NCBI GenBank assembly: GCA_037157565.1
Contig: JAZHRO010000063.1
Location: 9,282,001 to 9,346,000, forward strand
DNA length: 64,000 nt
Direction of reading: 5' to 3'
Source of the DNA: Thalassia testudinum
Taxonomy: Eukaryota > Streptophyta > Magnoliopsida > Alismatales > Hydrocharitaceae
A program made the position numbers and the translations under genes. Under the pieces are notes generated by a model, which saw nothing but the letters and a program-made list of their open reading frames with translations, was not told the DNA's origin and did not search any database. Shown here piece after piece: positions 45,721-57,000 of this stretch (the first letter of the stretch is position 1; every line of letters begins with the position of its first letter).

Positions 45721-47472
45721 ATGACAAAGTCCCAAAAATTGAATAAACTAACTCACCAATCGACCCTCAATTAAGCCTCCCCATGGATCAACTAAGATCT
45801 CTAAATAAGTAATCAGAGTTTCGTAATCACTTTCTAAATGACCTAGTGCTTCAACCATGATAGAATCCAAAGATAGAATCAATTTGGAGGATTCAAGAAA
45901 AACACCTAGACTTACAACCAACTTGAAGCTCCCCAGATGTCTCAACCCTTCCAAACCTCACAAAATGATTTACTGCAGAAAATGATTGAGACCCAAAATT
46001 TGATGATACATTCCATGCAGCAGGGCATGGCACATATGACGTAAGCTATCCAAGGCTTACAAGCCCAAGGTAGACCCACCCCTGAACTGCGTCAGCCATG
46101 TGCCTTTTCATCACAATCAGTCCCCAACCCGAGAAACCAAAGGCCACCTTAACCTGTACCTTAATTTCCCTCAAGTTTCCAAAACTTGAATCAGGCCTAG
46201 AAACATGCCCATGGATAGACCAACCAGAGTGCTATTGCGTACACTGTGACTTTGGGAAGTGATAAGCAAACCCAAGACCTTAGACCATCATCATCTGGAT
46301 AGACTTTGGACAAAGCACCTGAACACATGGACATCTCCGACCAAGAGGACCAAGAGACCCCACCACCAATAAACAAGGGCAAGAGACAGATTCCATTCTC
46401 TAAGGTCCTTCAAACCAAGAAGCCCAAAAAGAAAATCGAGACTAATGTTAACAAATTAGAGGAATTATTTGGGCAAGTCCAGATAAACATTCCCCTACAA
46501 GATGCCATTAAGCATATGCCAGCTTATGGAAAGTTCCTTAAGGAGCTTTGTACTCCCAAAAGGTAGGCATGAGGTTTTAGGAGAGTGGTCTTGCTTGAAC
46601 ACGTGAGATCAATCATTTCAAGTAAGCTTCCACGAAAGAAAGAGGAACCAGGCACACCACCGATTTCCTATGTCATTGATGACACAACTTTTAACCACAC
46701 CCTCTGAGATTTAGGTGCATCTATCAACTTGATTCCCTCCACACTATATGATGAAGTTGATTTCGGCAAGCTGATGTCGATTGATGTGACTCTACAATTG
46801 GCCGATCATATTATGATCAAGTCAAGAGGGATCCTTTAGGATGTAGTAATTAAGGTTCGGGACTTCTACTTCCTTGTTGATTTTCTCATGATGGATATGG
46901 AAGTACTCAAAGCTTTGAAGGATGACCCTATTATCTTGGACCAACCTTTCTTACCATGATGAAAGCACACATTGACTGTGAGACTGAGACTCTGGAGATT
47001 ACTTGTGGGGAGAAAAGGCCTATCTGGATATTTTTAAGGCCTCCTAGAGATTTAAGGATTGGAATTGGATAGGGGATTGAGAGGAGGAAGACTGGGTTGA
47101 GGAGTTTATGTCAATCAATACACTTGAGACCATTGGGCTTTCACCTATTTAGCCACATTCTGACCGGTCCACCCCAAACGTGCAGCCCGTGTGTGTGGTG
47201 GATGCGACTTTTGATCCTACCCTTGATGCAAAACCTATCTCGGAGCCTAGCCTACAACTTGAGCTGAAACCGCCACTGAACTCCCTCATCTACATTTTCT
47301 TGGGACCAAACGAAACCATGTCTACCATTATCAATGTCTATCTGACTTTGGAACATGAGATTAAGTTGCTTGAGGTCCTGAGACAAAATTCAAAAGCTAT
47401 GGTTGGACTTTGACTGATTTAATGGGGATAAATCCAACCTATTATATGCACTGTATATTTTTTGAGCACGAT
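45721..47472 (+). pseudogene. H gag tail, protease and start of RT
   Basis: A decayed Athila-type coding region. Near 45985 the gag tail has LLQKMIETQNLMIHSMQQG. VTLGSDKQTQ near 46230 leads into the open part 46306-46566 (VQINIPLQDAIKHMPAYGKF; LKELCTPKR). The protease core is near 46710 (LGASINLIPSTLYDE) with LQLADH and DDPIILDQPFL, where the usual GRPF is changed. The open part 47180-47413 is the linker before RT (LELKPPLNSLIYIFLGPNET), followed by a remnant of the segment that leads into RT. It stops at 47472 where G's LTR begins. Several stops and frameshifts. The gag N-terminal half is missing. Confidence 0.7.
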
Positions 47473-49037
47473 TGATATTTCCATAATTATTTATGTAATT
47501 AATGCCTGACTAATGTTGGTCTGAGGATAATTTGGGTTAGATTGCATTCAGTTGGTTAGATTAGGTATTTTAGGCCATTATGTAAATAATGCATACTTGT
47601 GGGCTTTTGTGCAATTTTTCCTACAATTGTATCTAGTACCTTAATGTGTTTATTTTTATATCTGCAAGTACATAATTCCAAGTTGTTCAGAGCAAAGCTG
47701 AGTGGACTTTCTATAATTATCTTAGTTGGAAGAGGACTGAGCCTAATTGGTGGACTTATTTTGAAACCTAGTTAACTTAGACCCTAGCCCAATTTAGGAA
47801 CCTAATTACCTAGCCTAGAAACCCCTTTAGGATAGACAATAGTCTTGTCGTGAAACCTATAATGATTGACCTCTAGAAAACCTAATCCTATCCACCTAAA
47901 ATCCCAACAAAAACTTAGAAACCTAAGATCTTATCCTAATCCAACAAACCTTATTTGGACATCCCTTTTATCCTACAATAAATACCATTTTGGATGATCA
48001 AAATACACCATAATTTATCCACCACTAGATCTAAATTCTAGAGCCATAAATTGCCTACCAAAATACATATCTTAAACCTTAAACCAAATCTTATTCCTAA
48101 TCCTAAATGTAATCTCAAAATTCTTAATAGCATGACACATATTTAGTATTTTGGCCATAACTTTTTAATTTCAAATCCAAATTGACTAATTCAAGTTGCA
48201 TTGGAAATCTAATTTTGAGTGCTACAACTTTTCTTTCATGTACAACTTGAAATTAAGAATAAAAAAGGCCAAAAATTTGAGAAAATCATAGCCCTCCATC
48301 ATCCTCTCAAATCCATCCTAGCCTCAATTCTAACAACACTTAACCTATCTATCCACCTATTCCTTCATCTCACCCCTTGATTCCTAGACTCCTAATCCAA
48401 GCCCTTTATTTTGGTAATACAATGCAACATGGATCAATCAATCATGAGCCTTCTTGACCTCTATATAAACACCCTAGCCACCCTCTCCTTAGAATCAACT
48501 TTTCCTACATAGTTTTCTACCTCCAAATAGATCCACCAACTAGAACTAGTCCTTTACTTCTCCGTGGAGATTGTGGGTGCATCGTTGCTTCTACTTCTAC
48601 GTCGTCGCTCCAGACTCTACCTTCAAAACCCTTAGTTCCTAGTCCTTATTTTCTAGCACTAGTTGTAATTATATTTAATTTCATGCATTCTTCTATCTAT
48701 AATCGTCTCTGACATAAGAGTTTGCAATAACGTTCTAGTAGTTCTTTTCCAACTTGCCTTTAAGTTATTTGCTTTTTTCTAGTATTTATATTAGTTGCAT
48801 GCTATTAGCTCTAGTTGTACTCTAGTAGCAGTAATCTCACATTCAATTTGGTCATATATTTCTTAGCATTAGGAAATTGAATTATTCAATTGCCTCCATA
48901 CGAACGATTTAGACTCCATTTATGAACTACGATTTATGTATTTATGACTCTATTCTACATATAAATTTAAGAGTTTCTAACATGATTATACTATGATGAA
49001 AGTGAATTTTCTCAATCATCTCCGTGTTTAGAATACT
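47473..49037 (+). repeat. G LTR (+ orientation)
   Basis: Starts TGATATTTCC inside H's RT region and runs to the PBS at 49041. It is matched in reverse by 62553-62725 plus 49240-49422. TATA at 48462. The 3' end CA appears mutated. No ORF of interest. Confidence 0.7.
48462..48470 (+). promoter_or_regulatory. TATA box of the G LTR
   Basis: TATATAAAC after CTTGACCTC, about 990 bp from the LTR start. Confidence 0.5.
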
Positions 49038-49040
49038 TTT

Positions 49041-49058
49041 TGACACCATTATCGGGGA
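49041..49058 (+). other. Primer binding site of G (decayed)
   Basis: TGACACCATTATCGGGGA, the tRNA-Asp-type PBS with G-to-A and C-to-T changes. Confidence 0.7.
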
Positions 49059-49239
49059 GGCACGGTGATTATTTCGATTTCATTAGTCGCATTTAGATTT
49101 TCATTCATTTGATCTAGGTCTCTTCTTTTTTTGTGATAGTTTTGTGTACAAGAAACATGCTCAGATTTGGCATGCAAAATAGTTCAAGAATAACATGCCG
49201 GTGAGGATCTCAGGTAGGATTTCTGCATCTTAGGCTTAG
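49059..49239 (+). other. Short G leader remnant
   Basis: About 180 bp after the PBS, before the sequence turns into inverted G LTR. No gene. The inversion junction lies at about 49200-49240. Confidence 0.5.
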
Positions 49240-49422
49240 GAATATTTTCACATTAATTAGGCTCCTAATTAGGTTTCTAAATTGGCTAGGGTTCTAGGAC
49301 TACTTGGTCCACTAACTAGACTAGTCCTCTTCCAAATGAGCTCAAGTCTGGAAATCCAATAAGCCATTCTTTAATCAACCTAAAATTTTGTATCTGTACA
49401 TATAACAAAAAACACATCAAGG
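49240..49422 (-). repeat. Inverted, truncated G LTR, left piece
   Basis: The reverse complement matches 47640-47830. With 62553-62725 it forms the first 350 bp or so of a G LTR on the minus strand. The copia element J is inserted in it. It ends with CAAGG, J's TSD. Confidence 0.7.
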
Positions 49423-49958
49423 TGAGGGTTGCCTGTGGATCATAAAGTATACTAGAGGGGAGGGTTGAATGGTATCACTTTAAAAAAAATATATGAATCA
49501 AAAGTAAAATTTACAACAGAATCAAGCACAGATTATGCTTGGATTTATAGTGGAAACCCAAATCGGGTGAAAACCATTACCTAAGCCTCTTAGCTTAGGA
49601 TTTTTCTGACTAGTTGAGGCTAGTCAATCCACATCGTACCACTTTAACGAGGGTGGCACAACCTCTTTACAAACACTTCTCTTTATAACCAAAAGAGAAG
49701 CACAACAATAACAACAACCACAATAGATCTTCCTCAATAACGTGGGATCCATTAATCAAAACAACAATGTAAAAGAACAATGTAGAGCTATGGAACTTCA
49801 ATAAAAATCAAATCAGAATTTCAGCAGAGGTTTGAAATGACGTGCTTTGAAAGGCATGAGAAATGAAGTGTAGAAGCACTTAAAGAAGCACGAGAAACTC
49901 TATTCTTTTGGAGGATTTTTCTATTGAAAGTTGTATGAAAAACGGCAGCGTATGACTT

Positions 49959-49967
49959 CTATTTATA
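49959..49967 (-). promoter_or_regulatory. TATA box of the J 3' LTR
   Basis: TATAAATAG on the minus strand, conserved at 62086-62094. Confidence 0.55.
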
Positions 49968-49998
49968 CTAAAAATTCAACCTAAAAAGGAAATGAAAT

Positions 49999-50191
49999 TG
50001 GTCGATCAACACGAGATTTAGTCAATCAATCTAGCTATTTGATCGATCACTGATTGGTCGATTAATTAGCTTAATTGGTCGATCAAAAGGGTATTAACCA
50101 ACTTCCTAAAATGGTTGTTTTGATCGATTAACTAAGTTGGTTGGTCGATCAATCAATTTGGTCGATCAATTAGTCTTATTGGTCGATCAAT
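49999..50191 (-). promoter_or_regulatory. Cluster of TGATCGACC/GATCGATC sites in the J LTR
   Basis: At least eight TTGGTCGATCAA-like sites, starting about 30 bp upstream of the TATA box. The cluster recurs at 62127-62336 in the 5' LTR and the motif is scattered through 55930-56945. Confidence 0.5.
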
Positions 50192-50407
50192 AACCCTAGA
50201 AACTGATTTTAGAGAAAAGTACGAAAATTTGTTTGAGTTTTATTTTAAGGTTCCTTACTATAATTTCCTAGACTAAATAAAAGTAAAAGACATAGATCAG
50301 CATCCATCTGATCTTGATCCATGAGAGAAGCTTTGATCCGTGATAGTCCTAAAATATTAGTCTTGCAATAAACATTATTTTAGTGCATCAAAATAGAGGT
50401 CCTTACA

Positions 50408-50420
50408 TTCTCCCCCTTTT
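50408..50420 (-). other. Polypurine tract of J
   Basis: The minus strand reads AAAGGGGGAGAA directly before the LTR start TGTAAGG. Confidence 0.8.
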
Positions 50421-50625
50421 TGATGACAACAAAATTGTAATTATGAATTAAAATATTATGCATAATATCTCCCCCTTTTTGTTTCAGCAAAAAGTAAACA
50501 TGCTACTATCAATTCCAATTAACTCCCCCTTAAGCATGTAAATGAAGCAACAATAACTTCAACATGCAATTTCAAGAGAGTAAAACATTTCTAAAAGAGA
50601 TAAATATTTCAACATGTAAATGAGC
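50421..50625 (-). other. J 3' untranslated region
   Basis: AT-rich spacer between the third ORF and the PPT, with a second purine-rich copy (minus AAAAAGGGGGAGA) near 50468. Confidence 0.55.
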
Positions 50626-50817
50626 TTACTCCATCTTTATATAAGTGAGCTTATCAAATATGGAGACTTTAGTGATAAACTGTTTATGATTAATATCCAT
50701 GGGAACACTGAAATGTAGGAAGTTGTGGGAAAGAAGTGTCCCAAACTCGAAGGAGCTGGTACGTTGCTTGCTCATCAAATATAGAATTAAGTGGTTCCAA
50801 TTGAACCGCTTGCTCTT
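50626..50817 (-). pseudogene. J third ORF, C-terminal part
   Basis: Minus-strand open frame ending at 50626. Segments KRFNWNHLILYLMSKQRTS, FGTLLSHNFLHFSVPMD and ITKVSIFDKLTYIKME resemble the protein annotated in plants as putative plant transposon protein, found in third ORFs and diverged gags. The role is unknown. It is cut from its upstream part by the solo LTR 50818-53599. Confidence 0.6.
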
Positions 50818-53599
50818 TGATGGGAACACCATCATGTGCCCTAACTAGATCATTTTTGACCCAATGAAGAGAATAAAAGCTCCTGCATAACTAACTGAAG
50901 GTCCTAATTCACTGCATAACCTTTCTGAGAGAAAAGCAAGAAACTAAGGGTAAAACTACAATTTTGCCAATGCAGCACAACAATAAGTTTTCTCAAGGGC
51001 TAAAAAAAGGTCAAAGGGTCTTAATAACATAATAAGTGGGTTGGATTAGACAGAAAAGGATTTGTGTGTGTTCCATGAATTAAATGACTTCTTAAAACTC
51101 TAAAACAAACCCACTTGATTAACCAAGGTTCTAGTCAAAATAAAATTCACCTAAACCCTCTAAAAATCATAGAAAAACATTCTCTAGGGTTTAGACCCTT
51201 CAATTCAACCATTGGAACCCATCTTGACCTAAAATGGGGTCTCAAACAGATATTTGCCCTAAATTAGGTTTTTGCATAAATTTTCCAGTCAAACGTAGTC
51301 AAACCCAAAATCCAACTTCACTATTGGATCCCTTAGGTCAAAATTAGGTTTGTACCAAAATTTGGACCCAAGTTGAGTTTACCTTGACCTAGTTTGCAAA
51401 AAGGTCCTACCTGATTTCATTTGTACCCCTATCTTTCAAAAACCCTTACAAATAGCCCCCTAGCTTCTTCATCATGTTCACAATTAGGTCCCTCCACCAC
51501 TATAGCATAGGAATCCTACTCCAGCGAGCTTTGGAAGGAGAGTTCTCCCTGATTGCTTTGAGAATCTCTTCCAAAATTGGAAGGGAAATTCTCTAAGAAG
51601 TTCTCTCTCGTCTGAACCCTCATTTGATCCCTGATTCTTTCCCAATCTCTCATGCGAACACATGAGAGATATGGGTATCCTATCGGATTCCAACTCCGGT
51701 GAGCTTTCCTTGCTTGGGAAGCTTGCTTCCCAAGCCCTAACCGACCTTCAAAGCTCTATTTAAAAGAGCCCAGACATCTCCGATCTCCTTACACTCGAAT
51801 TCGACCGCGAACGCCCCTAATTCCTCTCTTCCCTTCACGGCCATAGGTTCCTCGACGTTCGGCGACCTCCCTCGCTCCTACTGTGGATTTCTCCTCCTTG
51901 ACTTCATCTGTGCCTCACCGTACCTGCAGGCATCTCCCTCTCTTCATCCTCGCCGATCTCCACTCACCGGAGCCACTGTTCGTTTCCGGCGTCGGCCATA
52001 CCAGACCTGACACCTCCGCTCATCCCCATCGTCTCTTCACCTCCCAAATAAGCTTTTTATTCCCTCTACATTCTTCTTTACCTTTATTCTTCAAAATCGA
52101 CCACTGTCGACCTCCATCACCTCCATCCCTTCCATCTCCGACCACCAACTTCGGCGAGGCCACTCCACCTCCACAGGCCATCCCAACCCTCACCGACAAG
52201 CCCATAAGCTTCCCCGCACTCCACTGAACACTTCCCCTTAGTCCACTCACCACGCCACTCGCTCACACACCTCACCAAACACACCCACACCTTCACACAC
52301 AATGTGCCCTAGGCACACTCGCACAGGTACCCCCACGCCACGCCAACCACCCCAGCATCTTCGACGTGCTCCGGCAAACCTCTTTGAACATTTTGACGTG
52401 GCCGTAAGGTCGATCTTGTGATTTCAGGTTCACCTCCCCTCCGCCATTGACGAGGAAGCTTGAAGCAAGCTTACTACAGCTCCAGGCCTTGTTGCTCTAG
52501 GCTTACACCCCCAAGTTACGTGGAATACCTTCACACACGTATACAAGCCTTCCATTGGAGTCAAAGGCCCTCGCAACAGCTGCAATTGAGCACTCAACCT
52601 CTGTGGGCGCACGCGAGGAAAGGGTGGGACATTTAGTCCCACCTCGGAAGTGAAGGTGCACCTGCACCTGCATAAGAGGAAAAAGTGAAGTAAGTTGTTC
52701 GCCTTAGATCCATGGGGTGAGGTCCCACTCACCCGACCCGATCTCGTCCACACTCATGCCCCGCGGACCTGGCCTGACCCGACCAACTGCACACCTCGCC
52801 CACCACCGCACATCGGTGGGCCTAGTCCCAAGTATGCACCTGACCCGATTACCCGATTGGTTGTGTGGCTCTGGGAGAGCGTATCCTAAGAGAGAAAAGA
52901 GAGGAGAGTTGCACATGGGTAGGGGTAGGTTTTGCTACAGGTTCTACAAGCCAACACGTGGCCATAGCCAGAAGGAAGAAGAAGAGAAAGCTGAAGGAGA
53001 AGCTAAGGCAGAAGAAGGCTAAGGCAGGAGCTGAAGCCAAGGCCAAAAGAGGAAGAAGAGAAGGCAGACAACAGAGAAAGAGAAGAAGAAAAGAAGCTGA
53101 AGGAAGAAGAGAATAAGAAGAAAAGAGAAATCAGAGGAAGAAGAGCAGAAGCCAGAGCACAAAGAAAGAGACAAAGAAGCAAAAGAGAAGGATCGTGAGG
53201 GCAGAAGGAAGGCAAAGGAAGATAGAAGCCAAAGAAGAAGAAGAAGGAAGGAGAAGACAGAGGCAGAGAAAGAGAAAGCAATCAGACACTTTAAGTCGTC
53301 TGATTAAAGAATCAGACGACATATTTTAGCCTCATTGCAAATCTATATATTGAATCATTTGGTGATATTGTAGGAGTATTTGGTGATCTACATATTTTAC
53401 TCCCATATTTTTGCACTCTGATACTGCTACTATTACAATTTCTTTCAAGTTTAAATTGTGATATTGATTTCTAAATACCACTTTGCTCCCTGTGTTCGAC
53501 CTCGGAAATCTTTGAGTAATAAAATTATATCTATTTTGAACTCTTTTTTAGCTGTATTACAACGCAACAATCTTAAAAACCAATTCAGCGCGACAAACA
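50818..53599 (+). repeat. Solo LTR of the C/D family
   Basis: 2782 bp with TSD CTCTT at 50813-50817 and 53600-53604. Starts TGATGGGAACACCATCATG and ends GCGACAAACA. It is the most complete LTR of the family in the window and the guide for the truncated ones. TATA-like TATTTAAAAG at 51757. From 52960 to 53280 it is extremely purine-rich, which gives long but meaningless Lys/Glu/Arg or Ser/Leu/Phe frames. Solo LTRs arise by recombination between the two LTRs of an element. Confidence 0.93.
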
Positions 53600-54115
53600 C
53601 TCTTAAGAAAGACATAAAGAGTAAAGAGCATAATGCCAGAGTAGTTCTCAGATGAAGTGGACTTGGACATAAAATTCCATAAAAATACATGATTAAGAAA
53701 TTGTTAAAGATGATGAAAATAAGGGGACTTGGCTGGACAACCCAAGTCAAAATGGGAGGGAGTGAGCAGGGTCTCCCTATTGGTATCCATCTGTGTCTAC
53801 TGGTGAAACTCAAGAAAGGTAATACCAACAAACAAATAGCCAATAATCTCTAAAATAACATCCACATTGACTAGAACCTCTATGCCATAGACGTTCGAGG
53901 CCAACTCGATGTTGAAACCCTCACCTATATTCTTCAAGTTGGCATAAAATAGGTGACAAGCCATATGGTCAACACTGAGTATGCAACTATTTTTAGAACC
54001 TACATAAATGTTTCGCTGAAAAGGATGTAAAATCTGGTGATATGCAAATTTTTTGCGGATTCCGAGAAAAATATACTCGAAGTAGGCAAAATCAACTGAT
54101 CTACCAATGTATGGT
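53600..54115 (-). pseudogene. J third ORF, middle part
   Basis: Minus-strand frame from 54115 to a TAG at 53799-53797, then related sequence to 53605. Visible segments: DFAYFEYIFLGIRKKFAYHQ, HLFYANLKNIGEGFNIELAS and VNVDVILEIIGYLFVG. FYANL followed by a VDV-type segment is typical of the plant third-ORF/transposon protein. The frame is kept across the solo LTR 54116-55881 when the TSD is counted once. Function unknown. Confidence 0.65.
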
Positions 54116-55881
54116 TGTTGAACGTGTTACGAAGCTACGCCAACGTGTTCGGTTTTGGAAAACCCATCGTTGTAGTTCGAAAGCGAAGGATTCGTGTTCA
54201 ACAAATAAAATTTATACCGAAATTAAAATTCCGGGTCGAACACAGGGAGGCGAACGTTTGATTTAAAAACTTCGCGTTTCTTTTTATTTTGTCACAAAGA
54301 AATTCAATTTAAACTATCTAAGTATCTACAACAAATAAAAGAGAGAGAGGGAGTAAGAGAGAGAGAAAGAATACTATACATGGAAATCAAAATGAGATGT
54401 AGAATAGACAAGGAATTTATCATAAAAGAGATCGTTCGTTACAACTAGAAAACATAAAACAATTACTCTAGAAAGCATTAAAAGAATGGAGGGAGAAATG
54501 TCCTCCTCGACGATCGCTCGGAGGACGAATAGACTACTCTAGAAAGCAGTAAATCTATACTAGAAAGCAGTAAAAAGAATAGGGAGAGAGAATCCCCCTC
54601 GACGGTCGCTTGGAGGACGAGTCGGACGGGACGACGCCTGGACGAAGGAGAACGAAGCAGGACGAAGGAGGACGAAGCAGAAGAACGGGAACGAAGCAGC
54701 ACACCGTCGTCGTCGCGGGATCCACTTCCGAAGGGGGACGAAAATTTGGACTTTATCTCGCGAGAAGCATCCCGGGTGTGGGACAAGCTTCTCTTGAGCT
54801 TTGGAGAGGTAGAGAGGAGAAGGAAGGGATGAAAATTTCGTATGGAGGGGGTCTCCTTTTATAGTTGCAAGGAGTGGGGGCAAAATGGACATTACATCTT
54901 CAAAATAATAAATAAGGGGTCTTTAGTGACGGATAAAACCGTCGCTAAAGCCCTCAACGTGGGCGTAGCCGCCGCGCCCACGCGTGCCCGCTCGGCTGCC
55001 CGCGCATAACACCTACACACGTCGCTTGATTTTCAGCCGTCCGATCGCGAGATCGGATGGCTTAGATCACGTCCGCGCCCGCTGCGTAGCGCGCCCGCCC
55101 GCGTGCGATCGCGCGTTACGCCCGGCGTGCAATCGCACGTCGTCCTGATTGAGCGCGCGCAGCCGTTGGATCTTCATCTGACGCTCGTGCGCGCCCGCTC
55201 GCCCGCGCCTTCCACCCCCTCACCGCGGCTCGAACCCGCGACCTCCGCTTCGCCCGCAGCTGCGTCGCCGCTGCGCTACGCGGGCGAAATGGTCGCGCGG
55301 ACGCTTTTAAGCGCGAGCGACCGCAGCCGTTGGATCGAGATCCAACGGCGGAGAGGAGACGGTGCGCGGTCTTCACAAGACGCATGCGGCCGATTGGGCG
55401 GCTGAGATGGCGCCACGTGGCGCCATCTTGGCTGTCCATCTTCTGGAAGTTGTAGATGGTGCCACGGATGTCGGATTGACTCGATTTTTGTGTCGTTGGG
55501 CTGCGATCGTCGATCCGAATTCATCCGTGTGGTCGGATTTGCCATCTGACGTGTGGATTTACACCATCCTGGCCCTTGATCTTCTAGGGTTCCTCGGTCT
55601 CTATCTGATGCTACGGATGCCTGATTAGGGCGATCTTGGAGTCGTTGAACTCCAATCGTCGCCCTGATCATATCCATACGGTTGGATCTTTGATCCGAGG
55701 TCCCGATAAAATATTTGCCCTGTCCAAGCACATAAAAGGAGACAATTAACCTCCATTTTATTCAAACTACTCTAAATGCAAGATGATGCATGTAATGCAA
55801 TATTTATATCATGAAATGCAATCCTATGCTTAAGAACATGCATAAATAGACATTTTAAGTAGTGTAAATGTGTTTACATCA
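54116..55881 (-). repeat. Solo LTR of the E family
   Basis: 1766 bp with TSD ATGGT at 54111-54115 and 55882-55886. On the plus strand starts TGTTGAACGTG and ends GTTTACATCA. TATA at 54863-54855, hairpin at 54921-54950, tRNA-like boxes at 55227-55278. It keeps more CpG in 54950-55420 than the two E LTRs. Confidence 0.93.
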
Positions 55882-55999
55882 ATGGTGAAAGTTTGGCTAA
55901 GAGAGAAAAACGGTCGTGAGCAGCCTCAGTGATGAAAAATCGATCAAAGGTATCATCACAATGAGTAGAAGAGGAGGCACATGCATGTTTTGGAGCCAT
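55882..55999 (-). pseudogene. J third ORF, N-terminal part
   Basis: Starts at an ATG at 55999-55997 (MAPKHACASSSTHCDD) and runs open to the E-type solo LTR, with FDRFFITEAAHDRFSLLA. FD-RF-...-A--RF spacing is usual for the start of this plant third-ORF family. It joins 54115 in frame. Confidence 0.65.
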
Positions 56000-57000
56000 A
56001 ATAGATCAGAAAAAATCACGTTGGTCGATCAAAATTGAACCGGATAAGCTGGTGGAAAAACCAACTTTTAGTCGATCAACCAAGAATTTTGGCCAACCAA
56101 AAGTGTTCAGACGTGAAAAAAAATGAGTGTTTCCAAGTGATAAGCTCACAAATACTACAATATTTCATAAGTAATCGCAAGTTTAAATAACAAAATCATC
56201 AGACCTATTCATAACACATCTCATACTCAAAGAAAATCCTAAAGGAAATAGATTTAATCCAAGTTTAGAGTGTATCATAATCGATCAAGTAATGGTTGAT
56301 CAAGGGAGGACGGCGAGGATGGAGATGGCGATGAGGATGGTCGGCGAGAGGTATGCACGGCTGGTTCATGCAAGATGCTCAAGGGCACACGAAGAGGTTG
56401 GTGAGGAGGAGGCGTCAAGTGTGTTGTTGCATGCACGAAGAACGCACGAAGGCAGTGTGGCTGGCTTGCGTGAAGAGCAGCGATGGTTAGAGGCAGCGTG
56501 ATGGTTGGTTGATCACCATTGCCGGAGGAGGAAAGGTGGGGTTAAGTGGAGATGTTTGTTTGGTGGTAAAAAAAAAAAGTGGGGATAAAAGGTGGGATAT
56601 AGGTAGTAAAAAAAAAGGATTTGGTGGTAAAAACAGTTGTGTTTTATAGAAAAGTTGAGTAGCAAAATAGGTAAAAACATTTTAGGTAGTTAATCAAAGA
56701 GATTAAGTTCGGTTAGGATGAATAGGGGCAAGATTTGAGGTAAAAATATCATAATCTCGAAAAGTGAATCCGCCCAATTTTGATTGATCAAAACTATGTT
56801 TTGATCGATCAAAATAAGAAATAATCTATCAATTAAGTTAATTGGTCAATCAGAGTTCAAACGATTGGAAGGAAATTTTCCGCCAAAGAATTCGGTCGAT
56901 CAATCAAGGACTTTGGTCAATCAAAGAATTTGGTCAATCAATTTCAAAAAATTGATCACAGTTGAAAACATATAAGTCAAACAAATCAATTAAGGTCTTT
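56000..57000 (-). other. J spacer between pol and third ORF
   Basis: No convincing gene. It contains many TTGGTCGATCAA-like sites (56013, 56065, 56790-56945). The plus-strand frame 56292-56501 is short and has no recognised homology. Confidence 0.5.

Larger units (their letters stand above)
49423..50407 (-). repeat. J 3' LTR
   Basis: On the plus strand starts TGAGGGTTGCCTGTGG and ends GAGGTCCTTACA. 985 bp. TATA at 49967-49959; a cluster of GGTCGATCAA sites at 49999-50191 lies upstream of it. Confidence 0.92.

Noticed and set aside
49999..50191. CRISPR-like array because of regularly recurring GATCGA units
   Set aside because: Units are 10-12 bp, irregularly spaced and inside a eukaryotic LTR.
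52865..53322. Lys/Arg/Glu-rich plus-strand ORF and Ser/Leu/Phe-rich minus-strand ORFs
   Set aside because: All are produced by a purine-rich (GAAGAA-type) stretch in the solo C/D LTR; low complexity, no conserved start.
55116..55731. Long Arg/Ala-rich ORFs on both strands
   Set aside because: CpG-rich LTR core gives open frames by lack of AT-rich stops; no homology and not kept in the E LTRs.
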